From Nematopogon swammerdamellus (Eukaryota > Arthropoda > Insecta > Lepidoptera > Adelidae), in contig OX336343.1 of the NCBI GenBank assembly GCA_946902875.1, forward strand, positions 3,758,754 through 3,822,753: a DNA stretch of 64,000 nucleotides, given 5' to 3'. The notes below the pieces were generated by a model. That model saw nothing but the letters and a program-made list of their open reading frames with translations, did not search any database and had not been told where the DNA came from. Below, in pieces: positions 1-7,874 of this stretch (within the stretch, counting starts at the first letter, position 1; every line of letters starts with the position of its first letter). The position numbers and the translations under genes are program-made.

Positions 1-46
1 TTCAGTGCGGTGGTACCAACCCGGGCAGTAAAGTAAGAAGGGAATA
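1..46 (-). repeat. SINE-B fragment, cut by the window edge
   Basis: Matches, on the reverse strand, the conserved core of the SINE-B copies listed below (GGTGGTACCAACCCGGGC, then the AGTAAGGTAAGAAGG-like stretch). Only the core is present; the tail would lie to the left of the window and the head is missing. Confidence 0.7.
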
Positions 47-217
47 ATCTAAACAGCTGAATGAGTGAATTCGTGAGACGAGGGAAGTGAGTGTGAGGCG
101 ATGTTCGGGTAATGGGCCTACTTACTGAGAAATAATAATGCGCCTATGTCTTTAGTTCCTCGTAATAAATGTACGGTTCGACACTATTTTTATTAGGGCA
201 GGTGCGTTTTTGGATCT

Positions 218-281
218 GTCGACTGCACCATTGGTCTCTCGGCACAGCCACCCATGATGGTTTAAATAAATAAAAAAAATG
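218..281 (+). repeat. LINE 3' tail fragment (family C)
   Basis: Carries GTCGACTGCACCATTGG and GGCACAGCCACCCATG, ending in TTTAAATAAATAAAAAAA. It is the reverse complement of the tail next to the LINE coding remnants at 39490..39850 and 55953..56381, so it is a short 3' end of that family. Confidence 0.65.
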
Positions 282-1055
282 TTTTACTAAGTAAATTCAT
301 TTTCATCAAAGGGGTTTTCATTATTTTTTTCTATCGAGCGAAGTCAAAAAGCTTTCGATCTGCCCTGATGGATGAAGTTCAGACGCTCTATGTTCAGAAT
401 AAAGAAAAAATATAGGGTAGTTATTCTAGGGTTCCGTGAATAATTCACATTTTCGACCAGAACTAAATAATATACCGGGGGCCCATTTCGTGAAAACTAA
501 AGCAAAAACAGGAAGCGACAGAGCAGAATTATTAATTATTTGCTAACTTTGTTCAAGCGGAACTTTGTCGCCCCGAATTAATTATTATTGTTGCTAAATA
601 TTTCACGGGACAACTTCCGCGAGACGAGACGGAGCGGAGGTAAGAATATGTAGAGTTTCACTCAAGTTACATTGCCACTGACAAGTTTGGACATGCCCAA
701 ATTATCGTTTCTACTAGTCTCTACTTAATAAATTGACAACTGATTTGAATTATTTATTATTAATAGTCTTCATATTTATATAATTGTTTGACAAGATCAT
801 TTGACAAATTTTATTTCCTGCATTTTATTTTTTAATCTCTTAATCTTTATTATTTACAATATTTTAATCTTTATTATTTTCAATATTTGGCAAAAATTGT
901 ATTATTAGGATTAAGATTTTTTTTTTATTTTAGACGTTGACTTTATTTTGTTATTGTTATTGAATTTCTATTCTGAAAATTAATTGCATATGTTTTTTTT
1001 ATGTCATTTAAATTGTGATAGATAACTGATAATAACAAACTTGAGGATGGCCTAT
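282..1055. other. AT-rich stretch without recognised gene
   Basis: No convincing coding region. Bases 318..400 (TCTATCGAGCGAAGTC, then GATGAAGTT) recur near 18780..18860, so at least that part is an unclassified dispersed repeat. The remainder is AT-rich simple sequence. Confidence 0.5.
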
Positions 1056-1059
1056 TTGT

Positions 1060-1175
1060 TGCTTGGACCATAACATATGTTATTATACCTATCACTATTG
1101 TATGTTGACAAACCTAAGTGTAACCTTATTTATTACCTAAAGATAATAAATTGAATTGAATTTAATTGAAATACA
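1060..1175 (+). repeat. Probable LINE 3' end with (TTGAA)n tail
   Basis: A short 3'-UTR-like stretch runs into AATAAATTGAATTGAATTT, a simple-repeat tail typical of some insect LINEs. No coding remnant is attached. Confidence 0.35.
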
Positions 1176-1185
1176 GGTAATTGAT

Positions 1186-1325
1186 TTAGTACCGTGTGGG
1201 GCTGATACTTAAAAAAAATAGCCCCACTGCATCTGTCCCCGTGCATGTCGTAAAAGTCGACTAAATAAAGGATGCCATGCATAAGGGCGACAGGCTAGCC
1301 ACCTCTAACCTTGGCACGGTACCAG
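1186..1325 (+). repeat. RTE-like LINE fragment (source-type head module)
   Basis: Begins TACCGTGTGGGGCTGATAC, then AGCCCCACTGCATCTGTCC and GCATGTCGTAAAAG. This is the module that heads the SINE-B copies at 3497, 27298, 40360, 43129 and 61112. Here it continues into GGGCGACAGGCTAGCCACC instead of the SINE core. From memory this continuation resembles lepidopteran RTE-type LINE sequence; that family assignment is inference. Confidence 0.5.
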
Positions 1326-2270
1326 TGGCGGCTGGTGACTTCAGTGACCGGTTGTGCGCTAAGTACCTACCTACTTAAATACCAAATTTCCCAACAAATT
1401 CCCGTCATGTTATATTAAGATCGGGACTTCCGAATTTTTTAAACTCCTGCGTTTTATTATGTATGTGCCTAGTACTATGAATATTCTAAAGACACTCAAT
1501 GAGTTGCAAAAAACAAGAAAAAAATAAACCAAACAAATTTTTTAACTAATTTTTAGTACCTTTATGAACACACCCATAGACCACAACACTACTGCATCTT
1601 TCAAAAAGAAAAAGTAGTAATATCCCAAAAAATACTTTAAAAAAATATATAAAAATAAAAGCATTTGAAAGTAGGAATTGAACCCGGGATCACCTGATTG
1701 TAAAGCCTTACCTTTAACCAACTCTTAGGCAAATATCGGAACCATTTAATTCACAGTATCACATGACAGAAAGCACAAAATCTAACCATATCCCATTTTA
1801 AATATTCGCGCGCTAACGGGTATGTGACATCACATGATAGCGCGCTGACTCTAGGTAGACGGACTCGTGCAAAACGAATCGCTCGCGACGTGTCGCACGC
1901 GCGGCTATTCACGATATAGCGTCCTTGTTTGGCGATCGTGCGCCGCACGCAGAACTCCATTTCGGCCCATACTATTTCTATGAAGTATCTTTTGTCTCAC
2001 GCGCCAGCGGTGTTTTGCCGATCCCAATACATTCAGTATGGGAGACCCGCGTGCGCGTTTCGATTCCGCACGCGGCGCGCGTTTACTCGCAAAAAAGTGC
2101 CTTGTGATCTATAAAATAAGGTCGAATTCACATTCTTATTTATTTGGAGTACTTTATGGTGGATCTTTATGGTTTTAATGTAGGTATGTTGTAAGATATT
2201 ATTTATTTTGAGTGAAGTTAAGACTTCTCGTGGTACGGTAGTGCGGCGCACGAGCGCACTTTAGGACCAG
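1326..2270. other. Stretch without recognised gene; tRNA-like remnant near 1675..1735
   Basis: The reverse complement of 1675..1735 has a B-box-like GGGTTCAATTCC and an A-box-like AGTTGGTTAAA, but the T stem does not pair fully, so this is a decayed tRNA or SINE head. 1800..2110 is GC-richer, with many CGCG motifs and short ORFs on both strands; none resembles a known protein. Confidence 0.4.
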
Positions 2271-2274
2271 CCGC

Positions 2275-2465
2275 CAGTGCACGGTACTTCGACCGAGTCA
2301 TGCAGCAGGTGCGTCTTCGTGCCTTACTTGCTGCTTGATAGTTATCTTGTTCGAATACTTTGCTAAACGTGGTGGTCTGTTTTGTGCTGTAATTTACCAC
2401 AGTACTTGCAGCACAACTCCGATTACTCTGCTTACCCCGATTTTCGGGATACGACGTGTTGTGTG
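2275..2465 (-). repeat. Dispersed repeat family D
   Basis: On the reverse strand it shares GGGGTAAGCAGAG-like, GCAAGTACT-like and AAGGCACGAAGA-like blocks with 56740..56930 and 63763..63948. It also has the GACCGAGTCATGCAGCAGG end seen near 63925. It is not coding; I place it among LINE/SINE-derived lepidopteran repeats without a firm class. Confidence 0.6.
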
Positions 2466-2659
2466 TGTGATTGGAATGACAGATGTGAAAGTGACTCGAA
2501 TAATAAAATACATAAATATCTATTTCTCCCGTTTACATTATTTCCACTGCCACTTTAGTTTAGCCACCCGGTGTCCAATATCGACTACTTTGGTGCGTCG
2601 GCGGATTGCCTCGTTACGCGCCATTTTACGTAGCAATTCCCAGCATGACGCGCTCCAAA

Positions 2660-2815
2660 GCTCCGGCAGTGGACTGGGCACGTCAGTCGAAGAGACGACG
2701 ACTGTTGGAGTAACAGTGTCCTACATTGGCGGCCGTGGACAGGAAAACGGGGGAAGATCACCCGCCAGGTGTGACGACGACATTAAGTACGTTTGGCGGA
2801 AAGCAGTGGTTCCGT
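2660..2815 (+). pseudogene. RTE-type LINE C-terminal coding remnant, frameshifted
   Basis: One frame reads GHVSRRDDDCWSNSVLHWRPW followed by GKRGK, which fits the post-RT region of RTE-clade proteins (GHV..R.D..W, then W.P...GKR.RGRP). After a stop, another frame continues RCDDDIKYVWRKAV, matching the W.DDI motif of the same family. Both halves lie on the plus strand with a frame break near 2775. No reverse transcriptase or endonuclease remains, so the piece is dead. The longer open frame spanning 2335..2967 is a chance composite of several repeats. Confidence 0.6.
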
Positions 2816-2849
2816 ACCGCCAAAGGCCGGGAGGACTAAAGGAAAATTG

Positions 2850-2967
2850 GAGAGGCGTATGTATTCGCAATCCCCATGCATCACATAATGTCCATGGGAA
2901 TCGTAGACACCTACTTGTTGGTGAAACCGTGCCACATGTCACATGTCACGCTATCCATATACGGTGA
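2850..2967 (+). repeat. Jockey-like LINE 3' tail fragment
   Basis: Shares CATTCGCAATCCCC, AATGTCCATGG, GACACCTACTTGT and GCCACATGTCACGC with the tail of the LINE remnant at 4640..4745, in the same orientation. Confidence 0.75.
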
Positions 2968-2981
2968 CACTTGGTCCGGGT

Positions 2982-3277
2982 CACAGAGCATCAAATACCT
3001 ACCGCCCGCGCCCCCTACTAGAGGCGCCCTAAGCGATGATATTTGAAACCCAATAACCGTACGCTGAGCTGCTAGCGCTTCGTATGTGTGTGTGTGTGTG
3101 CTAGTATCGACACTACACACAAAGAGGAGCAAGTTAGGCACACGCACAAAACAAATGCACACGCACAACACACATATGTAAGTCATAGGCCACGCCCACA
3201 GGCTTCAACGGCGTTGTAGAGAAATCGCGCTCACGGCGCCTCTAGTAGGGGCGGGCGCGCGCATTTCATGCTCTGTG
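2982..3277. mobile_element. MITE with ~47-bp terminal inverted repeats
   Basis: The left end (CACAGAGCATCAAAT ... CTACTAGAGGCGCC, 2982..3028) is mirrored by the right end (GGCGCCTCTAGTAG ... CATGCTCTGTG, 3235..3277). The interior has a (GT)n tract and no transposase. The flanking octamers GTCCGGGT and GTCCAAGT match at six of eight positions, so an old hAT-type 8-bp duplication is possible but unproven. Confidence 0.7.
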
Positions 3278-3496
3278 GTCCAAGTCGTTTCCCACCCTAT
3301 AATATGGTTGAGGGAGGCGATGGCTGGCCCAGGTGTGGTGCTCGTGAACGGGTGCTGTTTGTGGAGACCGGCCTGCTTCATGTTACAGTGTGGTGGGTAT
3401 ATAACTTAATACAATTTCATATTATGTTATATTGCTGCATCTGTCATAAATCAGCACATGCGTGTCTAGGCAGTGGCAACCATATTTGTGGAGTAG

Positions 3497-3830
3497 ACTA
3501 AGGTACCGTGTGGGGCCGGTACTTTAAAAGAATAGCCCCACTGCATCTCTCCCCGTGTATGTCGTAAATGGCGACTAAGGGATATGACTCCCTTCTTATA
3601 TATTACTAGGTGGTAGGGTTTAACCCGCCCGGGTTGGTACCACCGCACTGAATGAAACGTCGGTCGAAACGGCTATGTAAATAGTTTGTGTTTTCCGTCC
3701 AGTTCAGTGTAGCCGGCACGACCGAAGGTAAGCACTCACGTGGCACCAAGTTCACCCGGTGTTATGGGCTGAAATCACGGATGTTGTAGGTGATGTGGCC
3801 AACCGTGTCAGTTTCAATAAAAAAAAAAAG
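3497..3830 (+). mobile_element. SINE-B, variant with RTE-like head
   Basis: Order: non-tRNA head (TACCGTGTGGGGCCGGTAC ... GTCGTAAATGGCGACTAAGG), SINE core (TACTAGGTGGTAGGG ... GGTTGGTACCACCGCACTG), family tail (GGTCGGTCGAAACGG-like, CCGTCCAGTTCAGTGTAGCC, GGTGTTATGGGCTGA) and A-rich end at about 3817..3829. No A or B box is visible in the head, so it does not look like a self-contained pol III SINE. Confidence 0.85.
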
Positions 3831-3965
3831 GTGCACATTGAAAAAAATTCCAGTGGAGTTGTTGATTGATAATCGAACTGGCGGAATGTTACAATGCAAA
3901 TATGACAAATCTGAGCGCAGTGTACTGCCAATAGATGCTAAATAAACAATAAACAAAAATAATAA

Positions 3966-4125
3966 AAATGCATAACGCAGCTGAAGAAAGTTTGCCGGCA
4001 AGCCAAACCTCAGAATTACCTACTTGTCTGCCCATCATTGCAAACATTCGATGCGACACCGTGTAAACATTCGATGCGACACCGTGTAAACATTCGATGC
4101 GACACCGTGTAACCATGCAAGCTGA
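3966..4125 (+). repeat. Dispersed repeat with 23-bp triplication
   Basis: TAACGCAGCTGAAGAAAG, TTTGCCGGCAAGCC and CATTCGATGCGACACCGTG recur at 5246..5346. In this copy a 23-bp unit (AAACATTCGATGCGACACCGTGT shortened to its first 18 bases AAACATTCGATGCGACAC) is present three times in tandem at about 4042..4110; the other copy has it once. Confidence 0.7.
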
Positions 4126-4194
4126 CCTCAAAAAAAAAGCTGGGTGTACTGAACAAGGTGCGACGGTACTTCACGCCGCCGGACGAAAAACTGA

Positions 4195-4755
4195 CGTTGT
4201 CAGGTTAGGTCCTGCTTGGAGTACTGCTCGCACTTGTGGGATGGCTCAGCTAAATACCAGCTTGCGCCGCTAGACTCAATCCAGAGTCGTCGTGCCGTGC
4301 GACTGGTGGGTGACCCCGTGGTGTCCCGCGACTTAGAACAACTGCAACTCCGTAGGGACGTCGGCTCCCTAAGTGTGTTCTATCGTCTATTCCATGTGAA
4401 GTGTTCGGAGGAGCTGTTAAACGCGACTCCGCCGTCCCCATTCCACCTTCGCACTACGCGCACTGGGCAGGGGATGCACCCCTATTCAATCGACCTACCA
4501 CGGATGCGCGACTAAAACCAACCGGTTCTGTAGGTCTTTTATTCACAGAACCGGGAAAATGTGGAACGCACTCCCTCCCCATCTATTTTCTCCCAAGTAC
4601 AGCCTGGGGTTTTTCAAAAGGGGCGTGAAAAGGCTCTTGTCAGGCCGGCATGGCATTCGCAATCCCCGTGCATCACAGAATGTCCATGGTCATCGTTTAG
4701 ACACCTACTTGTAGGTGAAACCATGCCACATGTCACGCTACCATTGTTTTCCTTC
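4195..4755 (+). pseudogene. Jockey-superfamily LINE C-terminal remnant and 3' tail
   Basis: 4210..4515 encodes a LEYCSHLWDGSAKYQL ... DSIQSRRAVRLVGDP ... VFYRLFHVKCSEEL stretch, characteristic of the region downstream of RT in insect Jockey/CR1-like LINEs (compare the C-terminus of the LINE at 40924..42580). After a stop and frame change it continues as CRSFIHRTGKMWNALPP and FFKRGVKRLL. The 3' UTR-like tail (CATTCGCAATCCCCGTGC ... CCACATGTCACGCTACC) recurs at least four more times in the window. The RT domain itself is missing, so this is a 5'-truncated dead copy. Confidence 0.8.
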
Positions 4756-5240
4756 TAATTTATATACTGTGTACCTTGTTTATTCAAATTTTAATTATTT
4801 TAATATTTGTTTTAGTTTTAATTATTTTAATATTGTTTTAATCTTAATTGTAAACCAACATATTTAGGCTAAGATATTGTTCGTTTAGGCTAAGTTGTAT
4901 AACGTCCAAAATTGTATTTACTGTGTGGGGCAGGCTTAAATTCAGCGCCGCACACTCCCAGCTCGGAGCGAGTGGGTGTGTAGCGGCAAAGGCTGCGCCT
5001 GTCCTTTTTTCTCTTCTCTTTTAGTTTTTGTACCGTTGTTATTTTAAGGATTAATTAAGAGAAAATAAAAATCATTTCTTTAAGTAAAGTAAAGTAAAAG
5101 TTTATTATAAATTTTCTAAAACAATACAATTATTTACAATTAATTTTCACTTATTTTTAACAGTAACATAGGTGTAATTTGTTTTAGTCAGGCAGATAAT
5201 AAACAATTCCCACCTAAACTGGCCGAACGCACGAACTGAG
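4756..5240. other. AT-rich stretch, probable LINE 3' debris
   Basis: TTTTAATTATTTTAATA repeats, then a GC-richer block 4920..5010 (GTGTGGGGCAGGC ... GCTGCGCCTGTCC), then (AAAGT)n at 5083..5100. No coding region. Confidence 0.4.
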
Positions 5241-5245
5241 TTCAT

Positions 5246-5346
5246 GTATAACGCAGCTGAATAAAGTTTGCCGGCAAGCCCACCCTCAGAATTACCGATC
5301 TGTCCATCACTGCAAACATTCGATGCGACAACGTGTAACCATGCAA
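5246..5346 (+). repeat. Second copy of the 3966..4125 repeat
   Basis: Same order of blocks as 3966..4125 in the same orientation, with a single CATTCGATGCGAC unit. The two copies flank the LINE remnant at 4195..4755. Confidence 0.7.
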
Positions 5347-5349
5347 GTA

Positions 5350-5854
5350 CAACAGTGCATCGCACTACTCTTGAACTTTCCAAAACAGGTTTTCTTTATA
5401 AACCTACGAGTATATACAAAGAAGAGCAACCTATTCCTAAATAGCCAGCTATTAGACCCCATTAATGGCCAAACGCGCGGTAATAAAAGCGAAATCTTCA
5501 ACTCCGGCGACACGAAAGGGCATGTCTACCCAACACATATCGTTGGCTTCTGAGCCTAAATATTCATAAGCTAGTTGCCTGGATATCGGCGCTCGGGGAC
5601 ACGCCCTGCGAAACCCAAAGCGACTGCTAAGTGTAACTTACGACCACTGTTTGCGCCTTCATAAACATTTATGTAGGCCGAGGGCCGCTCTAATGTTCTC
5701 GCGGTAAGGGTACTTACTGCAGGCGACTCCTTATATTTTGCAAGGAGTTTTGACTGGCAAAACTCGAGGAACGGGAGCACGCAGCTATTATGACAAAGAG
5801 GCAGCACACTTACACACAGACTAGCTGTGCCTAATTTGCAAAGGAACTGGTGGA
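5350..5854. other. Stretch without recognised gene
   Basis: Short ORFs on both strands without recognisable motifs. Nothing further can be supported. Confidence 0.4.
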
Positions 5855-5856
5855 TT

Positions 5857-6296
5857 TTTAACCCCCAACGAAAAAAGAGGGATGTTATAAGTTTAACGTG
5901 TGTGTGTGTGTATGGGTGTGTCTGTCTGTGGCATCGTAGCTCCCAAACGGATGGACCGATTTGGATGCGGTTTTTTTTATTAGAAAGCTGGCTTAATCGG
6001 GATGGTTGTTAGCTATGTGTGTAATCAATTAATTAAGTAACCAAAAAATTTATTATCTTATAAAGTGGACCTATTTTAATGCGGGTTTTCTTAAAAGCTT
6101 GAAATAAAAGTTAAATTACAACTTTAAAAAAATCAAAAATTTATTTCCGTTTACTTACTTAAAGGAGTCGGGGGACCGCTAAGTAAATAAAATATAAAAA
6201 CTGAGAACATCGCGGGAATTTACTTAAAGGTCCCCCGACTCCTTTAAGTAACTAAACGAAAATAATTTTTGACTTTTTAAGGGTCGGGGGTTAAAG
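5857..6296 (+). mobile_element. MITE-Z, full copy with TTAA-bounded ends
   Basis: Left end TTAACCCCCAACGAAAAAAG, right end GGGTCGGGGGTTAA. The CCCCC(A/G)AC ends are inverted and each abuts TTAA, as expected for a piggyBac-like TTAA target duplication (inference). The body has (GT)n and the conserved GGCATCGTAGCTCCCAAACG and GGACCGATTTGGATGCGG. Other copies or pieces: 22605, 24845, 38850 and 55110. No transposase. Confidence 0.7.
6148..6258. repeat. Hairpin inside MITE-Z: 30-bp arms, 51-base loop
   Basis: 6148..6177 and 6229..6258 are inverted repeats matching at 29 of 30 positions, centred on TTAAAGGAGTCGGGGGACC and its complement. The arms repeat the GTCGGGGG motif of the element ends. Confidence 0.9.
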
Positions 6297-6747
6297 TTAA
6301 TAAAGTTGTAATTTGACGTGAATTTGGTGAACGTCTTTGGTGACAGACAGGGGGTCTTTTACAAAAAGTTGTATCCATAAAATTTTGTATTTTCACAGGC
6401 TTATATAATCGAAACTATAAGAGATACAGAAACGTGAGGCATATTGCCTTAAAGATACATTGCGCATAATGGGCCCAAAGAGCGTTGTACCTTGAAAAAT
6501 ATGGCCCTTAGAAAAAGTGCTTCGAAAATAAATAAATACTTATAAATCCAGGACTAGCTGTCGGATCGAATTGAAATTTGTTTCTTTTCGTAGAGCAAGC
6601 AGGCTTCGCCATTTCTGTAATGGTGCATTATTTCAAAATCGGTTCAGCTATTTGGCCGCCACAAGGGAAAAGAAGGTTGAGAGGGTATATCTCGGAAACA
6701 ACTGCTTGTGTGCTGGGACAAATGATAAGTCTCGACGAGATCTTCAT

Positions 6748-7098
6748 TTTTACGGTTCCGTATCCGTCGTACGGGACCCTATTACTAAGCCCACGCCGTC
6801 TGTATGTCTGTCCGTCTGTCCGAGGGCGGTATCTCTTGAACCATAATAGGTAGCCCGTTGAAATTTTCACAGAATATGTGTTATTATGGCCGATATAACA
6901 AAAAATAATAAAAATAAGAAAAAATTTTACATTCACGAGGGTCCCCATACAAGAAGCTAAAAAGTGTATGCGTGTATCTACCGAAAATAGTATGAAGCAT
7001 TTTAACTAATTCATAGATGGCGTGAGTGGCGCTGACCATGACATGCGATACGGAACACTCGGTGCGCTAGTTCGACTTGCACTTGGCCGGTTTTTTTA
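6748..7098 (+). mobile_element. Non-autonomous element L, full-length
   Basis: Starts TTCCGTATCCGTCGTACGG, has GTCTGTCCGTCTGTCC, TGAAATTTTCACAGAATATG and TATTATGGCCGATATAAC, and ends CGACTTGCACTTGGCCGG followed by a T run. The same order recurs many times here on both strands. No transposase and no clear terminal inverted repeats, so the class is unknown. Confidence 0.75.
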
Positions 7099-7099
7099 A

Positions 7100-7687
7100 C
7101 CTACATTCAATTGCAGCGTCGGCTTCCGTACATGTTACGGAAACCTAAAAAAAAGTGTCACCTGAGTGTATTCAACCTTTGGTGGACAGACCCAGGAACA
7201 TTCCAAAGTTAGTGGAATTGATTGATTCCGAGAAATATGAACCCCTAAACATCTCAGTTGTAGTTGACCCGACACTTGGCGCTAGACACTGGAATATTAT
7301 AAGTTAAACTTCTGACAAATGGTCCATTGATTCCCCTGAGCTATTGCTCTGAAATATTATAGCGGACTGCTACACGTCCTGTCACAAAAAGGTGGTTAAG
7401 AAAGAAGATAATGGAATATTAAACACTTTGGGAAATGCTTGTTATACCGTTATGGCACGACACGGCTGCAAAAATCCCTCACAAATCCAATATTATCAAT
7501 AACTAGCTGTGGCCGCGGCTCCACTCGCGTGAAAGTCAGGCCTTCAAGTTGCCATGTTTTGAAAAATGCGAAAACACGCAAACTTCAAACACCTCTCGCG
7601 CTTTAGTCGTTAACGCTGCGTAATCGAGACAAACTCTAACGAACAGACAAAGGTTTTAACTTTATTCGATACTTCAAACAAAACCTT
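7100..7687. other. Stretch without gene; Helitron end fragment at 7503..7570
   Basis: 7503..7570 holds CTAGCTGTGGCCGCGGCTCC and CGCGTGAAAG, the reversed 3' end of the Helitron family seen at 43557, 50123 and 51141. The rest gives only short ORFs. This is the immediate 5' flank of the LTR element. Confidence 0.45.
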
Positions 7688-7692
7688 GTATG
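7688..7692. repeat. Target site duplication, left (GTATG)
   Basis: GTATG directly precedes the 5' LTR and GTATG at 12149..12153 directly follows the 3' LTR. Confidence 0.9.
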
Positions 7693-7805
7693 TGTTTAAA
7701 AAGTAGTACTTGTCAATGTCAAATAAAACAGATACAATACTCATGTCTAGGAAAATGGTTTTATTTCTATAATACTTCTTTAGAAAAATATCTAAAACTT
7801 AAACA
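7693..7805 (+). repeat. 5' LTR, 113 bp
   Basis: Begins TGTTTA and ends TAAACA, a perfect 6-bp inverted repeat with the TG...CA termini of LTRs. Every base matches 12036..12148. An AATAAA at about 7728 could serve polyadenylation. No clear TATA box; 113 bp is very short for an LTR. Confidence 0.95.
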
Positions 7806-7823
7806 TGGCGCAGCCGAGGTGCC
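7806..7823 (+). promoter_or_regulatory. Primer-binding site, probably tRNA-Ser
   Basis: TGGCGCAGCCGAGG follows the 5' LTR with no spacer. TGG pairs with the CCA end of a tRNA. The TGGCGCAG.CG core resembles the tRNA-Ser sites of 17.6-type gypsy elements (recalled, not searched). Confidence 0.7.
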
Positions 7824-7874
7824 GTTGCTAGCTACAAAGTTGTTGAAAACCACGCGACACATTACTATATCATC

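Noticed and set aside
1675..1735. tRNA gene on the minus strand
   Set aside because: A and B boxes are recognisable but the T stem is mispaired; more likely a decayed SINE head.
2335..2967. 210-codon plus-strand ORF
   Set aside because: It runs through three unrelated repeats (family D, an RTE remnant in mixed frames, a LINE tail); not one gene.
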